A stretch of DNA of 64,000 nt from an uncultured Opitutaceae bacterium (GTDB taxonomy: Bacteria > Verrucomicrobiota > Verrucomicrobiia > Opitutales > Opitutaceae): positions 1 through 64,000 of the forward strand of contig CAIYUN010000062.1 of the NCBI GenBank assembly GCA_903929355.1, in the 5' to 3' direction. Position 1 is the first letter of the stretch. Each line of letters starts with the position of its first letter. The notes under the pieces are model-generated. The model had not been told where the DNA came from. It saw nothing but the letters and a program-made list of their open reading frames with translations, and made no database searches. Made by a program: the position numbers and the translations under genes. Below, piece by piece: positions 27,351 to 35,439 of the stretch.

Positions 27351-27601
27351 ATTCATGTGGCAGGGGGTTGCCCGGGCTACAGGTCTTTCCAATCCCCATG
27401 GTAAACTCGACCATTCCTCCGATATTGGCGTCCATGGCAGCCTGTAGCTTCGCTCGGTACGCGGTTATAAAACTCCACGTCCGCCCCGCGTCTTTGGCCA
27501 ATCGCTTCAGTTCTTGCCTCCGGCCCGAAAGAGCCGCAATTAGAACCGGACTTTCTCTCGGTCGATTCCACCATCCCCGACCGCTACCTCCGCTCCCTCC
27601 C

Positions 27602-28375
27602 ATGAAATCCCTTCGTCGTCTCCTGCTCCTGTTTCCGCTCCTCGTCTCACTGGCGGTTGCGGCCGAAAACCTGCCCGTTTTTCGCGGGATCATCTCGGCC
27701 GGGAAGGATTCAAAATTCGGCCTCACCAGCGCCACCGGCGGCGGAACCTCCTGGGTGAGTGTGGGCGACACCTTCGACGGCTGGACCATCGCGGACTACC
27801 ACGCGACGGCGCAGACCTTGGTGATGAAGAACGGCACCAGGGAAGTGACGGTGCCTCTGGCCGGCAGCGGTGCGGGCCAGGACGCCCCGGCCGGAGCGGA
27901 CGTGAAAGCCACCCTGGCGCAGGCCGACGACGTGCTGAAGAAAATGAATTTTGACCAGATGATGACCCGCATGCTCGACCAGCAGCAGAAGGCGAGCACG
28001 CAAATGATTGACCAGATGATGGGCCAGATTGCACCGGGCAACACTTCGCCGGAGGATTTGGCGGCGATCAAAAAAATGCAGGGTGAGATGATGGACAAGA
28101 TGATGGCGGCGTTGAATCCGGCGGAGATGCACAACGACATCGCGAAGGCCTACGCCGACACCTTCACCGGCGAGGAATTGGACGGGCTTGCGGCCTTCTA
28201 CACCACTCCCACCGGCCAGGCCCTGGCGGACAAGACTCCCGCCCTGCAGAGCCGCATCCAGCAGGCCATGATGCCGCGGATCATGTCGGTGATGCCGTCC
28301 ATCCAGCAATCCGCCCAGAACTTTGCCCAGCAGATGGCGGCCAAGAAAGCCGCCGCCGCCCAGCCGTCGCCGTAA
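27602..28375 (+). CDS. Exported protein with GspC-like and DUF2059 domains
   Basis: The 257-residue protein has a signal peptide (1-20). Residues about 22-85 (F-R-G-I-I-S..., S-W-V-S-V-G-D-T-F-D-G-W-T-I, T-L-V-M-K-N-G-T-R-E-V-T-V-P-L) look like the small beta domain of GspC/PilP-type secretion proteins. Residues about 105-240 are Met/Gln-rich helices with A-L-N-P-A-E-M-H-N-D-I-A-K-A-Y-A-D-T-F and L-A-A-F-Y-T-T-P-T-G-Q-A, the hallmark of DUF2059, a periplasmic helical domain of unknown function. The C-terminus is Ala/Lys-rich. No secretion genes are adjacent. The start is the ATG before the signal peptide. Confidence 0.78.
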   Translation: MKSLRRLLLLFPLLVSLAVAAENLPVFRGIISAGKDSKFGLTSATGGGTSWVSVGDTFDGWTIADYHATAQTLVMKNGTREVTVPLAGSGAGQDAPAGADVKATLAQADDVLKKMNFDQMMTRMLDQQQKASTQMIDQMMGQIAPGNTSPEDLAAIKKMQGEMMDKMMAALNPAEMHNDIAKAYADTFTGEELDGLAAFYTTPTGQALADKTPALQSRIQQAMMPRIMSVMPSIQQSAQNFAQQMAAKKAAAAQPSP

Positions 28376-28552
28376 GACAGACTGGGGGGGTGGTTTTGGA
28401 AGGTGGCTTCAGGTCTTTCGCGGCAACGAAGCGCTGGAGAAGTTTGCCAGGGTGCTTGGGGTAGGAACTGGTGGCACGGAATAATCCGTGGTAGAATCCG
28501 ACGGTCGTATTTAGGTTAAAACATCTCCGCGCGCTCCCGCATTCCCGGCCGG

Positions 28553-29350
28553 TCAGGCTTGGATCATGACCGGGTCCTGCGGGGGTGTGCCCCGGGCTTG
28601 ATCCATGGCAGTGACAATCGCTTCGTCGAACTGAGCCAGGGGGATGGTGCGGTGCGTGAGGTGGTGTTCGAATTCCGCCCACGATTGGTCCTCGTCGAGC
28701 AATCCGTCTGGCGTCAGAACATGGCTGAACCTTTTGTTCCTGGCGTGGTCGGTCCCGAACAGGCGGAGCGACACCACATCGTGGATCAGGCGGTTGGGAT
28801 ACAGGTTGATTTTGACGACCCGGTGGTCGTGGCCGGCCCGGGCCAGTGCGGCCATCGTATTCACCGCCGCGTGGGCCATGAAATCATGGAGCCGGTCGTT
28901 CCCCACCATCGCCTCCAGCCGGCCCCAGACATGATAGCCCCGACCACTCGCGATGACGAGGGGTTCGCACCCCAGTTCGGTCAGGCGGTCGCGGAGTGCG
29001 CCGATGGCACAAGCCATCGCCGGTGTCACCTCCGTGTTATTGGTCTTGTGGTTGTTGTCGAGGTTGAGGCAGAACACGTTGTTGGCCGCGCCCCCGAAGT
29101 AGAGGCATACGTTGCACTGCTTTTGGACATGGGCATGGAGCAACTCGTCCATCCGGCGCTCCGGGAGGTGCCCCAGCTTGTATTTGTGCAGCAGGCCGGA
29201 AAGCGTCAGCTCCCCATATTCGAGGGTCGTGCCGTCGTCGCCGAGGAGCGCCTCCAGAAATTCGAAACCGTGCCCGTGGGTTTCAACCTTGGCCCGGTCG
29301 TGCGGCAGCCCGCCATGGAAGGCTTTGAGCAGTTTTACCCTTGGATCCAT
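28553..29350 (-). CDS. Putative archaeo-eukaryotic primase (AEP)-like protein
   Basis: The 265-residue protein is not a family I can name with certainty. Its central part has the order of AEP-primase motifs: V-F-C-L-N-L-D-N-N (93-100; the usual D-x-D is N96-x-D98), I-A-S-G-R-G-Y-H-V-W (133-142; S-x-G-x-x-H box with His140) and H-D-V-V-S-L-R-L-F-G-T with a following Lys (190-206), resembling the third motif around R-x-P-G-s and Lys. The N-terminal 80 residues are helical and contain a short C-N-V-C. The first catalytic Asp is replaced by Asn, so it may be inactive or bind nucleotides only. It overlaps the preceding HAD gene by 16 bp and ends the six-gene glycosyltransferase operon. Confidence 0.5.
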   Translation of the reverse strand: MDPRVKLLKAFHGGLPHDRAKVETHGHGFEFLEALLGDDGTTLEYGELTLSGLLHKYKLGHLPERRMDELLHAHVQKQCNVCLYFGGAANNVFCLNLDNNHKTNNTEVTPAMACAIGALRDRLTELGCEPLVIASGRGYHVWGRLEAMVGNDRLHDFMAHAAVNTMAALARAGHDHRVVKINLYPNRLIHDVVSLRLFGTDHARNKRFSHVLTPDGLLDEDQSWAEFEHHLTHRTIPLAQFDEAIVTAMDQARGTPPQDPVMIQA

Positions 29351-29907
29351 GGCGTGATTTCCCCGAACGTGCGGAATCCCCGGGCGCCTTCCGCGGCCAG
29401 CCCCTGATGTTTCGCCATGATGGGATAATACACGTTCACCCCGTGTTTCCCTCCGTGGACGATGTTGAAGGGATCGTCGTCCACCAGATGTTTGATCTGC
29501 CACGACCGGCAGAACACAATTTTGTTTCCGGCCATGAACAGGTGGTCAAAGGGGATGTTGTTTTCGTCGAGCCATTGGCGGGTGACAGCCCCGGCGCGCC
29601 GCAGATCGCGGTAGGTGCAGATCACAATCCGCCAGCCCTGGTGTTTCAGCTCGCGCACGAAACTCACGCCGTCGGGACGCGCCGCCGCGCGCCGGTAACA
29701 CTGCTGGTGGATCCGGGCCTTGAAGTAGGTGAACTCGGTGCTGAGCAGGGCGCTCTCCTCCCTCGCCTGGCCGCGCACGCGCGTCAGGTATTCCGCGAAG
29801 ACCTCCGCCGACAGGCCTGACTCCTCGTCGTGATCAAAGACGGCTGATTGCAGGGTTTCCCCGAAGTTGTTCAGGGTGTCATCCAGATCGATGGCGATGG
29901 TGCGCAT
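29335..29907 (-). CDS. HAD-family 5'(3')-nucleotidase-like phosphatase
   Basis: The 190-residue protein has HAD motif I A-I-D-L-D-D-T-L (5-12), motif II V-I-C-T-Y-R-D, a conserved Lys in the G-N-K-I-V segment and motif IV V-D-D-D-P-F-N. This pattern fits the NT5C-type 5'(3')-deoxyribonucleotidases and related HAD phosphatases. The cap is a short helical bundle (about 30-85). It lies 15 bp after the third TPR-glycosyltransferase and overlaps the next gene by 16 bp, so it is translated with both. Substrate could be a nucleotide or a sugar phosphate; the pairing with a primase-like protein favours a nucleotide, the operon context a sugar nucleotide. Confidence 0.78.
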   Translation of the reverse strand: MRTIAIDLDDTLNNFGETLQSAVFDHDEESGLSAEVFAEYLTRVRGQAREESALLSTEFTYFKARIHQQCYRRAAARPDGVSFVRELKHQGWRIVICTYRDLRRAGAVTRQWLDENNIPFDHLFMAGNKIVFCRSWQIKHLVDDDPFNIVHGGKHGVNVYYPIMAKHQGLAAEGARGFRTFGEITPWIQG

Positions 29908-29922
29908 GGGATCAGGCCGTTT

Positions 29923-31575
29923 TTAGCCCGCGTGCTGGTGGCAGAGGGTGAGCAAGGCTGACTCCAGGTTGCGGGTGAACCGGGTGGGCTGGCCGAGCGG
30001 GCTGTCCAGCAGACGCGAACGCAGGGACGCACGCAGCGCGGCAAGCCGGGTCGGGTCGGCGGCGAGCTCGGCGGCGATGCGGCCGTATTCCGCCGGGGTG
30101 GTCGCGACCAGCTCCGGCAATCCGAGGCAGGAGAGCAGGCTGGTCCCGACCCGCGACGCATGGGTCCGCCCGGCGAGGGTGATGACGGGCACACCCATCA
30201 GCAGGGCTTCGCAGGTGGTGGTGGTGCCGTTGTAAGGGAACGGATCAAATGCGAGGTCGCACTCCTGATACAGCTCAAGATGCCGGCGCATGGGCAGGGG
30301 CTCGCCGTTGAAGTGGATGCGGTCCGGGGCGATGCCGTCGCTGGCGAACCGTGCCCGCATCCCCGCCTGGGTCGCCGGGTCGCCGGCGCCGGGTGACTTC
30401 AGCAGCAGGCGGGAGCCGGGATGTTGTCCCAGGATTTGGGCCCACAGGGCGATGGTGGAGGGCGAGAGCTTTGCGAGGTTGTTGAAACTGCAGTAGGTGA
30501 AGGGACGCCCGGCCGTCGGAGCCGGGCCCACCGGCGGACAATCGGGGGGTGGCTGGTAGCAACAGAAGACGTCGGGCAGACGCAGCAGGGTTTCGGGGCC
30601 GTGGCGGCAGTCCTCGCCGGTGGGAAGGCAGGTGGCGTCCGTGATGCGGTAATCCATCGCGGTCATGCCGGTGGTGTTCGGATAGCCCAGCCACGTCAGC
30701 TGGATCGGCGCCGGCTGGCGGGCAAAGACCAGCAGCCGGTTGCGCGCCGTGTGGCCCGCCAGGTCCACGAGTATGTCGATGCCGTCCGACCGGACCTGCG
30801 CCGCGACCGCGTCGTCGCCGAGTCCGGCGATGTCCCGCCAGTGCTCAGCCAGTACGCGCAGGCGGCCGGTGACGGTGTCGGCCCCGAGGCCGTTATCGTA
30901 GCAGAACACCTCGAACCGGTCGCGGTCGTGCGCCGCCAGAACCGGGGCGAAAAAGAAGGCGACGGAATGCTGGCGGAAATCAGGCGAGACATACCCGATT
31001 CGCACCCGGCGGCCGGTCAACGGCGGCAGGCGGGGCCGGCGCGCGGGCCGGAACCGACGCGCGTGCAGCTCATCCCACCGCCGGTGCCGGTCCACGAGAT
31101 CGGGCGGGGCGAGTTCGTCGGAGTAATTGCCGGCGAGCAGGTAATTGGCGTGGGTCCCGGGCGACGGGTTGCTGGCCAGGGCGGATTGAAAATGCGCCAG
31201 GGCCTCGGCGATCCGGCCCTGCGCGCGGCAGGCCCGGCCCAGATTGTCGTGCGCGGCCGGATACTGTGGGCGGAGCCGCAACGCCTCCTCCAGTTGGACC
31301 CGGGCGTCTGCAATCCGGCCCTCGCCCAGCAGCGCGCAGCCCAGGATGTTGCGGGCCTCGGGCATCGTGGGCGCGAGGTGCACCGCGCGCGAAAAAATCT
31401 CGGTCGCACGCCCGGCGTGGTTGAGCTCGAGGTGCGTCACCCCGAGATTGAGCAAAATGGTCGGGTTCGTCGCCTCGAGCCGCGCGGCGGTTTCCAGGTG
31501 CGGGAGCGCCTCGGCCGTGCGGCCTTGACGGCGCAGGCGGTTGCCAAGCTGGTGCTGGGTCTCGGCGGTGGTCAT
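29923..31575 (-). CDS. TPR-SPINDLY/OGT-like glycosyltransferase (GT41), paralogue 3
   Basis: The 550-residue protein has four or so N-terminal TPR units (about 1-145, for example N-P-T-I-L-L-N-L-G-V and A-A-H-D-N-L-G-R-A) and a C-terminal GT41 catalytic region. Landmarks are Y-V-S-P-D-F-R-Q-H-S-V, I-L-V-D-L-A-G-H-T-A-R-N-R, L-G-Y-P-N-T-T-G, F-N-N-L-A-K-L-S, L-L-L-K-S and F-P-Y-N-G-T-T-T-T-C-E-A-L. GT41 enzymes add GlcNAc or fucose to Ser/Thr of proteins. Its start codon overlaps the stop of the preceding paralogue as ATGA. It is the shortest of three tandem paralogues, mainly through fewer TPRs. Donor sugar and targets are unknown. Confidence 0.9.
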   Translation of the reverse strand: MTTAETQHQLGNRLRRQGRTAEALPHLETAARLEATNPTILLNLGVTHLELNHAGRATEIFSRAVHLAPTMPEARNILGCALLGEGRIADARVQLEEALRLRPQYPAAHDNLGRACRAQGRIAEALAHFQSALASNPSPGTHANYLLAGNYSDELAPPDLVDRHRRWDELHARRFRPARRPRLPPLTGRRVRIGYVSPDFRQHSVAFFFAPVLAAHDRDRFEVFCYDNGLGADTVTGRLRVLAEHWRDIAGLGDDAVAAQVRSDGIDILVDLAGHTARNRLLVFARQPAPIQLTWLGYPNTTGMTAMDYRITDATCLPTGEDCRHGPETLLRLPDVFCCYQPPPDCPPVGPAPTAGRPFTYCSFNNLAKLSPSTIALWAQILGQHPGSRLLLKSPGAGDPATQAGMRARFASDGIAPDRIHFNGEPLPMRRHLELYQECDLAFDPFPYNGTTTTCEALLMGVPVITLAGRTHASRVGTSLLSCLGLPELVATTPAEYGRIAAELAADPTRLAALRASLRSRLLDSPLGQPTRFTRNLESALLTLCHQHAG

Positions 31576-33581
31576 GATTGGCAGGTTGCGGCCCAGCAGG
31601 CCTGGACGGCCTCGCCAAAGCGGCGCGATTGGGCGGGATGATCCAGCAGCGGGCCGGCCTGCACCTCGGCCCGCAGGCTGGCGTTCACGCTGGCCAGCCG
31701 GGCCCGGTCGCCCGCCAGCCCGGCGGCGATGCGGGTGTAGTCGGCGTCGGTGGTTGCGATCCACTCGGGGTGGCCGGCCGCCGTCAGCAGCGAGACTCCG
31801 ACTCGGTTGCGATGCTCGCGTCCCGCCAGCGTCACCACCGGCCGTCCCATCCAGAGCGCCTCACAGGTCGTGGTGGTGCCGTGGTAGGGAAAGGGATCCA
31901 GCGCGATGTCCATCAGCCGGTAAAGCTCGAGATGGCCCGCGGTGCCGGGAGTGCGGCCGGCCAGCCCGATCCGCGCCGGGGCCAGGCCGGCGGCGACACA
32001 GCGTTGGCGGAAAGCTTCCTGGCGCGTGGCGGAGTCGAGCCCGTGGCCTTTGAGGAGCAGCCGGGCCCCCGGCACCGCCGCGAGCACGGCGGCCCAGCGG
32101 CGCAGGGTCCCGTCGGACACCTTGGCGGGGTTGTTGAACGACCCGAAGGTCACGGCCCCGTCCGCCCGGGACAGGCAGGGTGGAGGTGCGACGGGCGGCG
32201 CGGCTTCGGGCGGCTGCCAGGCCCAGGCGGTCGGGGCGAACCGCACCAGCCGTTCCGTGCAGAGGGCATCGGTCAGGCCCGCCGGATCGGCGTGGGCGTC
32301 GGTGAAACGGAAGTCCATCGCCGCCAGGCCGGTGGTGTTGGGATAACCCAGGTAGGTGATCTGAACCGGGGCCAGCCGCCGTGCATAGAGCGGAAGCCGG
32401 TTGATGCCCGTGTGGCCCGCGAGATCCACGAGCACGTCGGGCGCGTCGGCGCGGATCGCCGCCTCGACCACCGGCGCCGGCTGTCCCGCAAAATGACGCC
32501 AGCGGGTCGCATGAGTCCGCAACCGTTCGCTCACTCCGTCCATTAGGGGATGGTCGTGATACAGCCAGACCTCGAGCCGGGTGCGGTCGAGGTGCGTCAA
32601 CAGCGGCTCCAGGAACGTCGCCACGGAATGTTGGCGTAGATCGGGCGAAAGAAAGGCGACCCGCAGGATCGATTTTGGATTTCGGATTTTGGAATTTGGA
32701 ATGGGCGGTGGAGCGGACGGCAGATTGGCAGGCGGTGGCACCGGAATCGGCGTGTGGGCGCGGCCGTAGGCGTCGTGCGCCTCCTTGAGTTCGGTGGCGG
32801 AAACCTCCTCCAGATAGTTCAGACACAACAGGCGCGCGCTGCCGGCCTCGGCACAGTCAGGGTGATCGGCCAGCACCGCCCCATACTCCGCGATCGCCTC
32901 CCGCAGCCGGCAGGCCTCCTGCAGGGCCAGGGCCCGGCCGAGCCGCGCACCCGCCAGCCCGGGATCAAGCGCCAGGGCGCGGTCGAGCGCCGCGAGCGCC
33001 TCCTCCGCCTGATGCAATGTGGCGAGGGCGATGCCAAGATTCTTCCAGCCGGCGGCGTGTCCGGGCCAGCGCTGGGTGGTTTCCCGCAGCCACGGCAGGG
33101 CGACACCAAAGCCCTCGGCCTCAGCCAGGAGCGCGCCGACCCGCTCGTGCGGCCCAGGTTCGCCGGGCCGGAGGCGCACGGCCTGACGGGCCGCTGCAAT
33201 CGCCTCCCCCGGCTCACCCCGGCGGTGATGGACAAATGACAGATGTTCCCAGGCCTCGCCGAGGGCGGGATCCAACTCCAGCGCCCGCCGGAGGCTGGCG
33301 GCCGCAGCCTCAAGTGCACCGAGGGCCAGCTGCGCCGCCCCGAGGCGGAAGGCGCACAGCGCCGAGCGCGGGGCCAGCGTCAGGGCCCGGGAGAGCAGGG
33401 TCGCCGCCTCGTCATGGTGACCAAGCTGGTGGGCGGCGAGCCCGCCCAGATGCCAGGCGTCGAAGGCTTGCGGCGAGCTGCGCCGGACTTGGGCGTAGAT
33501 TTTGTACGCAGGTTCGAAGCGGCCGGCCTGGTGGTGGGTCACCGCCGCCTGGAGTTGCAGCCTGGGATTAGGTGGTCGCAT
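31572..33581 (-). CDS. TPR-SPINDLY/OGT-like glycosyltransferase (GT41), paralogue 2
   Basis: The 669-residue protein has about eight TPR units (residues 8-275) and the GT41 catalytic region (about 310-665) with F-L-S-P-D-L-R-Q-H-S-V, V-L-V-D-L-A-G-H-T-G-I-N-R, L-G-Y-P-N-T-T-G, S-F-N-N-P-A-K-V-S, L-L-L-K-G-H-G and F-P-Y-H-G-T-T-T-T-C-E-A-L. The linker between the two parts contains residues P-N-S-K-I-R-N-P-K-S encoded by an AT-rich heptamer repeat (32670-32704) that has no counterpart in the two paralogues. It overlaps the upstream paralogue by 14 bp and the downstream one by 4 bp, so translation is coupled. The protein is probably a protein O-glycosyltransferase. Confidence 0.9.
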   Translation of the reverse strand: MRPPNPRLQLQAAVTHHQAGRFEPAYKIYAQVRRSSPQAFDAWHLGGLAAHQLGHHDEAATLLSRALTLAPRSALCAFRLGAAQLALGALEAAAASLRRALELDPALGEAWEHLSFVHHRRGEPGEAIAAARQAVRLRPGEPGPHERVGALLAEAEGFGVALPWLRETTQRWPGHAAGWKNLGIALATLHQAEEALAALDRALALDPGLAGARLGRALALQEACRLREAIAEYGAVLADHPDCAEAGSARLLCLNYLEEVSATELKEAHDAYGRAHTPIPVPPPANLPSAPPPIPNSKIRNPKSILRVAFLSPDLRQHSVATFLEPLLTHLDRTRLEVWLYHDHPLMDGVSERLRTHATRWRHFAGQPAPVVEAAIRADAPDVLVDLAGHTGINRLPLYARRLAPVQITYLGYPNTTGLAAMDFRFTDAHADPAGLTDALCTERLVRFAPTAWAWQPPEAAPPVAPPPCLSRADGAVTFGSFNNPAKVSDGTLRRWAAVLAAVPGARLLLKGHGLDSATRQEAFRQRCVAAGLAPARIGLAGRTPGTAGHLELYRLMDIALDPFPYHGTTTTCEALWMGRPVVTLAGREHRNRVGVSLLTAAGHPEWIATTDADYTRIAAGLAGDRARLASVNASLRAEVQAGPLLDHPAQSRRFGEAVQACWAATCQS
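32670..32704 (-). repeat. Heptanucleotide tandem repeat (GGATTTT family) inside a GT41 gene
   Basis: Five 7-bp units (variants of GGATTTT, GGATTTC, GGAATTT) lie inside the coding sequence at the TPR-to-GT41 linker. On the coding strand the unit is AAAATCC, the same as the repeat at 43381-43412 in a different gene. Local composition is far more AT-rich than the gene around it. Confidence 0.88.
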
Positions 33582-35430
33582 GGGCGGACTCCTCCCAACA
33601 TTGGCGCAACGCGGCGGCGAGCCGCCGACCCTGCCCGACATGGTCCAGCAACGGCGACGCTTTGAGCGCGGCGCGCAGACTGCGGCAGCGGGACGCGAGC
33701 GCTTCCCGATCGGCCGCCAAACCAGTCGCAATCCGCACATAGTCATCGGCGGTGGCGGCGATGCAGTCGGACTGGCCGGCGGCAGTGAGCAGGGAGACGC
33801 CGACGCGGTTCGCATGGCGGTCGCCGGCCAGCGAGACCACCGGCCGCCCCATCCACAACGCCTCGCAGGTGGTGGTGGTGCCGTGATAGGGCAGGGGGTC
33901 GAGGGCGATGTCCACCCCATGGTAAGAGGCCAGATGGTTGGCCAGGCCGGCGACGGTGGGGGTGAGGACGATGCGCTCCCCCGGTATTCCTGCGAGCTGG
34001 GCCTCGGCCAGCAATCGCCCGGGTTCGGGCGTGTGGCCCTTGATGAGCAGGCGCGAGCCCGGTGTCGCCGCCAGCACGCGAGCCCAGAGGCTCAGGGTGG
34101 CGGGGGAGAGTTTGTTGAGATTGTTGAACGAGCCGAAGGTGATCCCGGGCCGGGACGGATGTGCGGCGGGAGGCAGGGTGACCTCGGGCGCTTGCTCCGG
34201 CGGTTGGTAGCACCAGGCGGTCGGCGCGAAACGCACCAGTTTCTCGGTGTGCAGCGCATCGGTGTCGCCGGGCGGGTCGGCCCATGCGTCGGTCAGCCGG
34301 TAGTCCATGGCGGTCAGTCCGGTGGTGTCGGGATAGCCGAGATAGCTGACCTGCACCGGCGCCAGCCGGCGGGCCAGCAGGGCCATGCGGTTGAAACCGG
34401 TGTGCCCGGCCAGATCCACCAGGATGTCGGGGGCGTCGGTGAGCACCCGGGCCTCCACCAGCGCGTCGGGCTGGCCCACGAAGTTCCGCCACAATGCCGC
34501 GCGAGCCTTCAGTCGTAAGCTCGTGGCATCCTGGGTGAAATGATCGTGATAGAGCACGAGCTCGAACTCCGCCGGATCCAGCTGCGCGAGCAACGGTTCG
34601 AAGAAGAACGCGACGGAGTGGGTGCGAAAGTCCGGCGAGAACCAGGCCACCCGCAACGGGCGCGCGGTCCCGGCCCGGCGGGGCCGCGCGCGGGGTGCGG
34701 CGGGGGCGACCGCGCGGCCATAGGCGGCATGCTCGGCGGCGAGCCGTTCGCGCGGGAGCCCGTCGACATAATGGAGCAGCAGGAGCCGGAAGCTGCGCGC
34801 CTCATGTTCGGCGGGATCGGCGGCGATGACCGCCTCGAAATCGGCGAGCGCCTCCGGGAGCCGGCGGCAGGCGTAAAGGGCCTGGGCGCGGGCGCTGCGG
34901 GCCTTGAGGTGTTGCGGGGCGACGGCGAGGGCGTGGTTCTGGGCGTCGAGTGCCGCCTCGGCCTGCCCGGTCGCCAGCAGCGCCGAGCCCAGGCTGCTCC
35001 ACGCGTGCGCGTCCCCGGGCCGCGCCGCCACGCTCTGGCGCAGTGTGGCGATTCCCTCGTCGGTCCGGCCGTTCACCAGCAGGAATGATCCGAGATTGCA
35101 CAGGGCTTCGGCGTTGCCGGGGTCCAGGCGCACGGCCGCACGCAACTGCTCCTCGGCGCTATCCGGCCGGCCGAGCCGGGCGAGGGCCAGGCCGAGGCAC
35201 ATGCGGGTGGCACCGGATTTTGGCTGCTGGCGCGCGGCCAGATTCAGCCATTCCACGGCCTCCGCCGGCTGGTTGAGCTGGAACAGCGCCGCGCCGCCGA
35301 TGTGCAGCACCCGGTAGTCGCGGGGTGCCACCGACCGCAGCCGACGGTAGAGGGTCACCGCCTGCGTGAGACGGCCGGCCTGATGGTGGGCGTAGGCGGC
35401 CTCAAAACCGTTGGCGGGGGGATGGCGCAT
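33568..35430 (-). CDS. TPR-SPINDLY/OGT-like glycosyltransferase (GT41), paralogue 1
   Basis: The 620-residue protein has about six to seven TPR units (residues 8-225) and a GT41 region (about 265-615) with F-S-P-D-F-R-T-H-S-V-A-F-F-F, I-L-V-D-L-A-G-H-T-G-F-N-R, L-G-Y-P-D-T-T-G, S-F-N-N-L-N-K-L-S, L-L-I-K-G-H-T and L-P-Y-H-G-T-T-T-T-C-E-A-L-W-M-G. The linker is Arg/Pro/Ala-rich. It starts 9 bp after a glycosyltransferase-like gene and is followed by two paralogues with overlapping ends. High similarity of the three catalytic parts points to tandem duplication and specialisation by their different TPR arrays. Confidence 0.91.
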   Translation of the reverse strand: MRHPPANGFEAAYAHHQAGRLTQAVTLYRRLRSVAPRDYRVLHIGGAALFQLNQPAEAVEWLNLAARQQPKSGATRMCLGLALARLGRPDSAEEQLRAAVRLDPGNAEALCNLGSFLLVNGRTDEGIATLRQSVAARPGDAHAWSSLGSALLATGQAEAALDAQNHALAVAPQHLKARSARAQALYACRRLPEALADFEAVIAADPAEHEARSFRLLLLHYVDGLPRERLAAEHAAYGRAVAPAAPRARPRRAGTARPLRVAWFSPDFRTHSVAFFFEPLLAQLDPAEFELVLYHDHFTQDATSLRLKARAALWRNFVGQPDALVEARVLTDAPDILVDLAGHTGFNRMALLARRLAPVQVSYLGYPDTTGLTAMDYRLTDAWADPPGDTDALHTEKLVRFAPTAWCYQPPEQAPEVTLPPAAHPSRPGITFGSFNNLNKLSPATLSLWARVLAATPGSRLLIKGHTPEPGRLLAEAQLAGIPGERIVLTPTVAGLANHLASYHGVDIALDPLPYHGTTTTCEALWMGRPVVSLAGDRHANRVGVSLLTAAGQSDCIAATADDYVRIATGLAADREALASRCRSLRAALKASPLLDHVGQGRRLAAALRQCWEESAHATT

Positions 35431-35439
35431 GGGGATGAT

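Noticed and set aside
31572-35430. Possible single fragmented glycosyltransferase gene
   Set aside because: Each of the frames has its own full TPR and GT41 parts with proper starts and stops, so they are intact tandem paralogues, not fragments of one gene.
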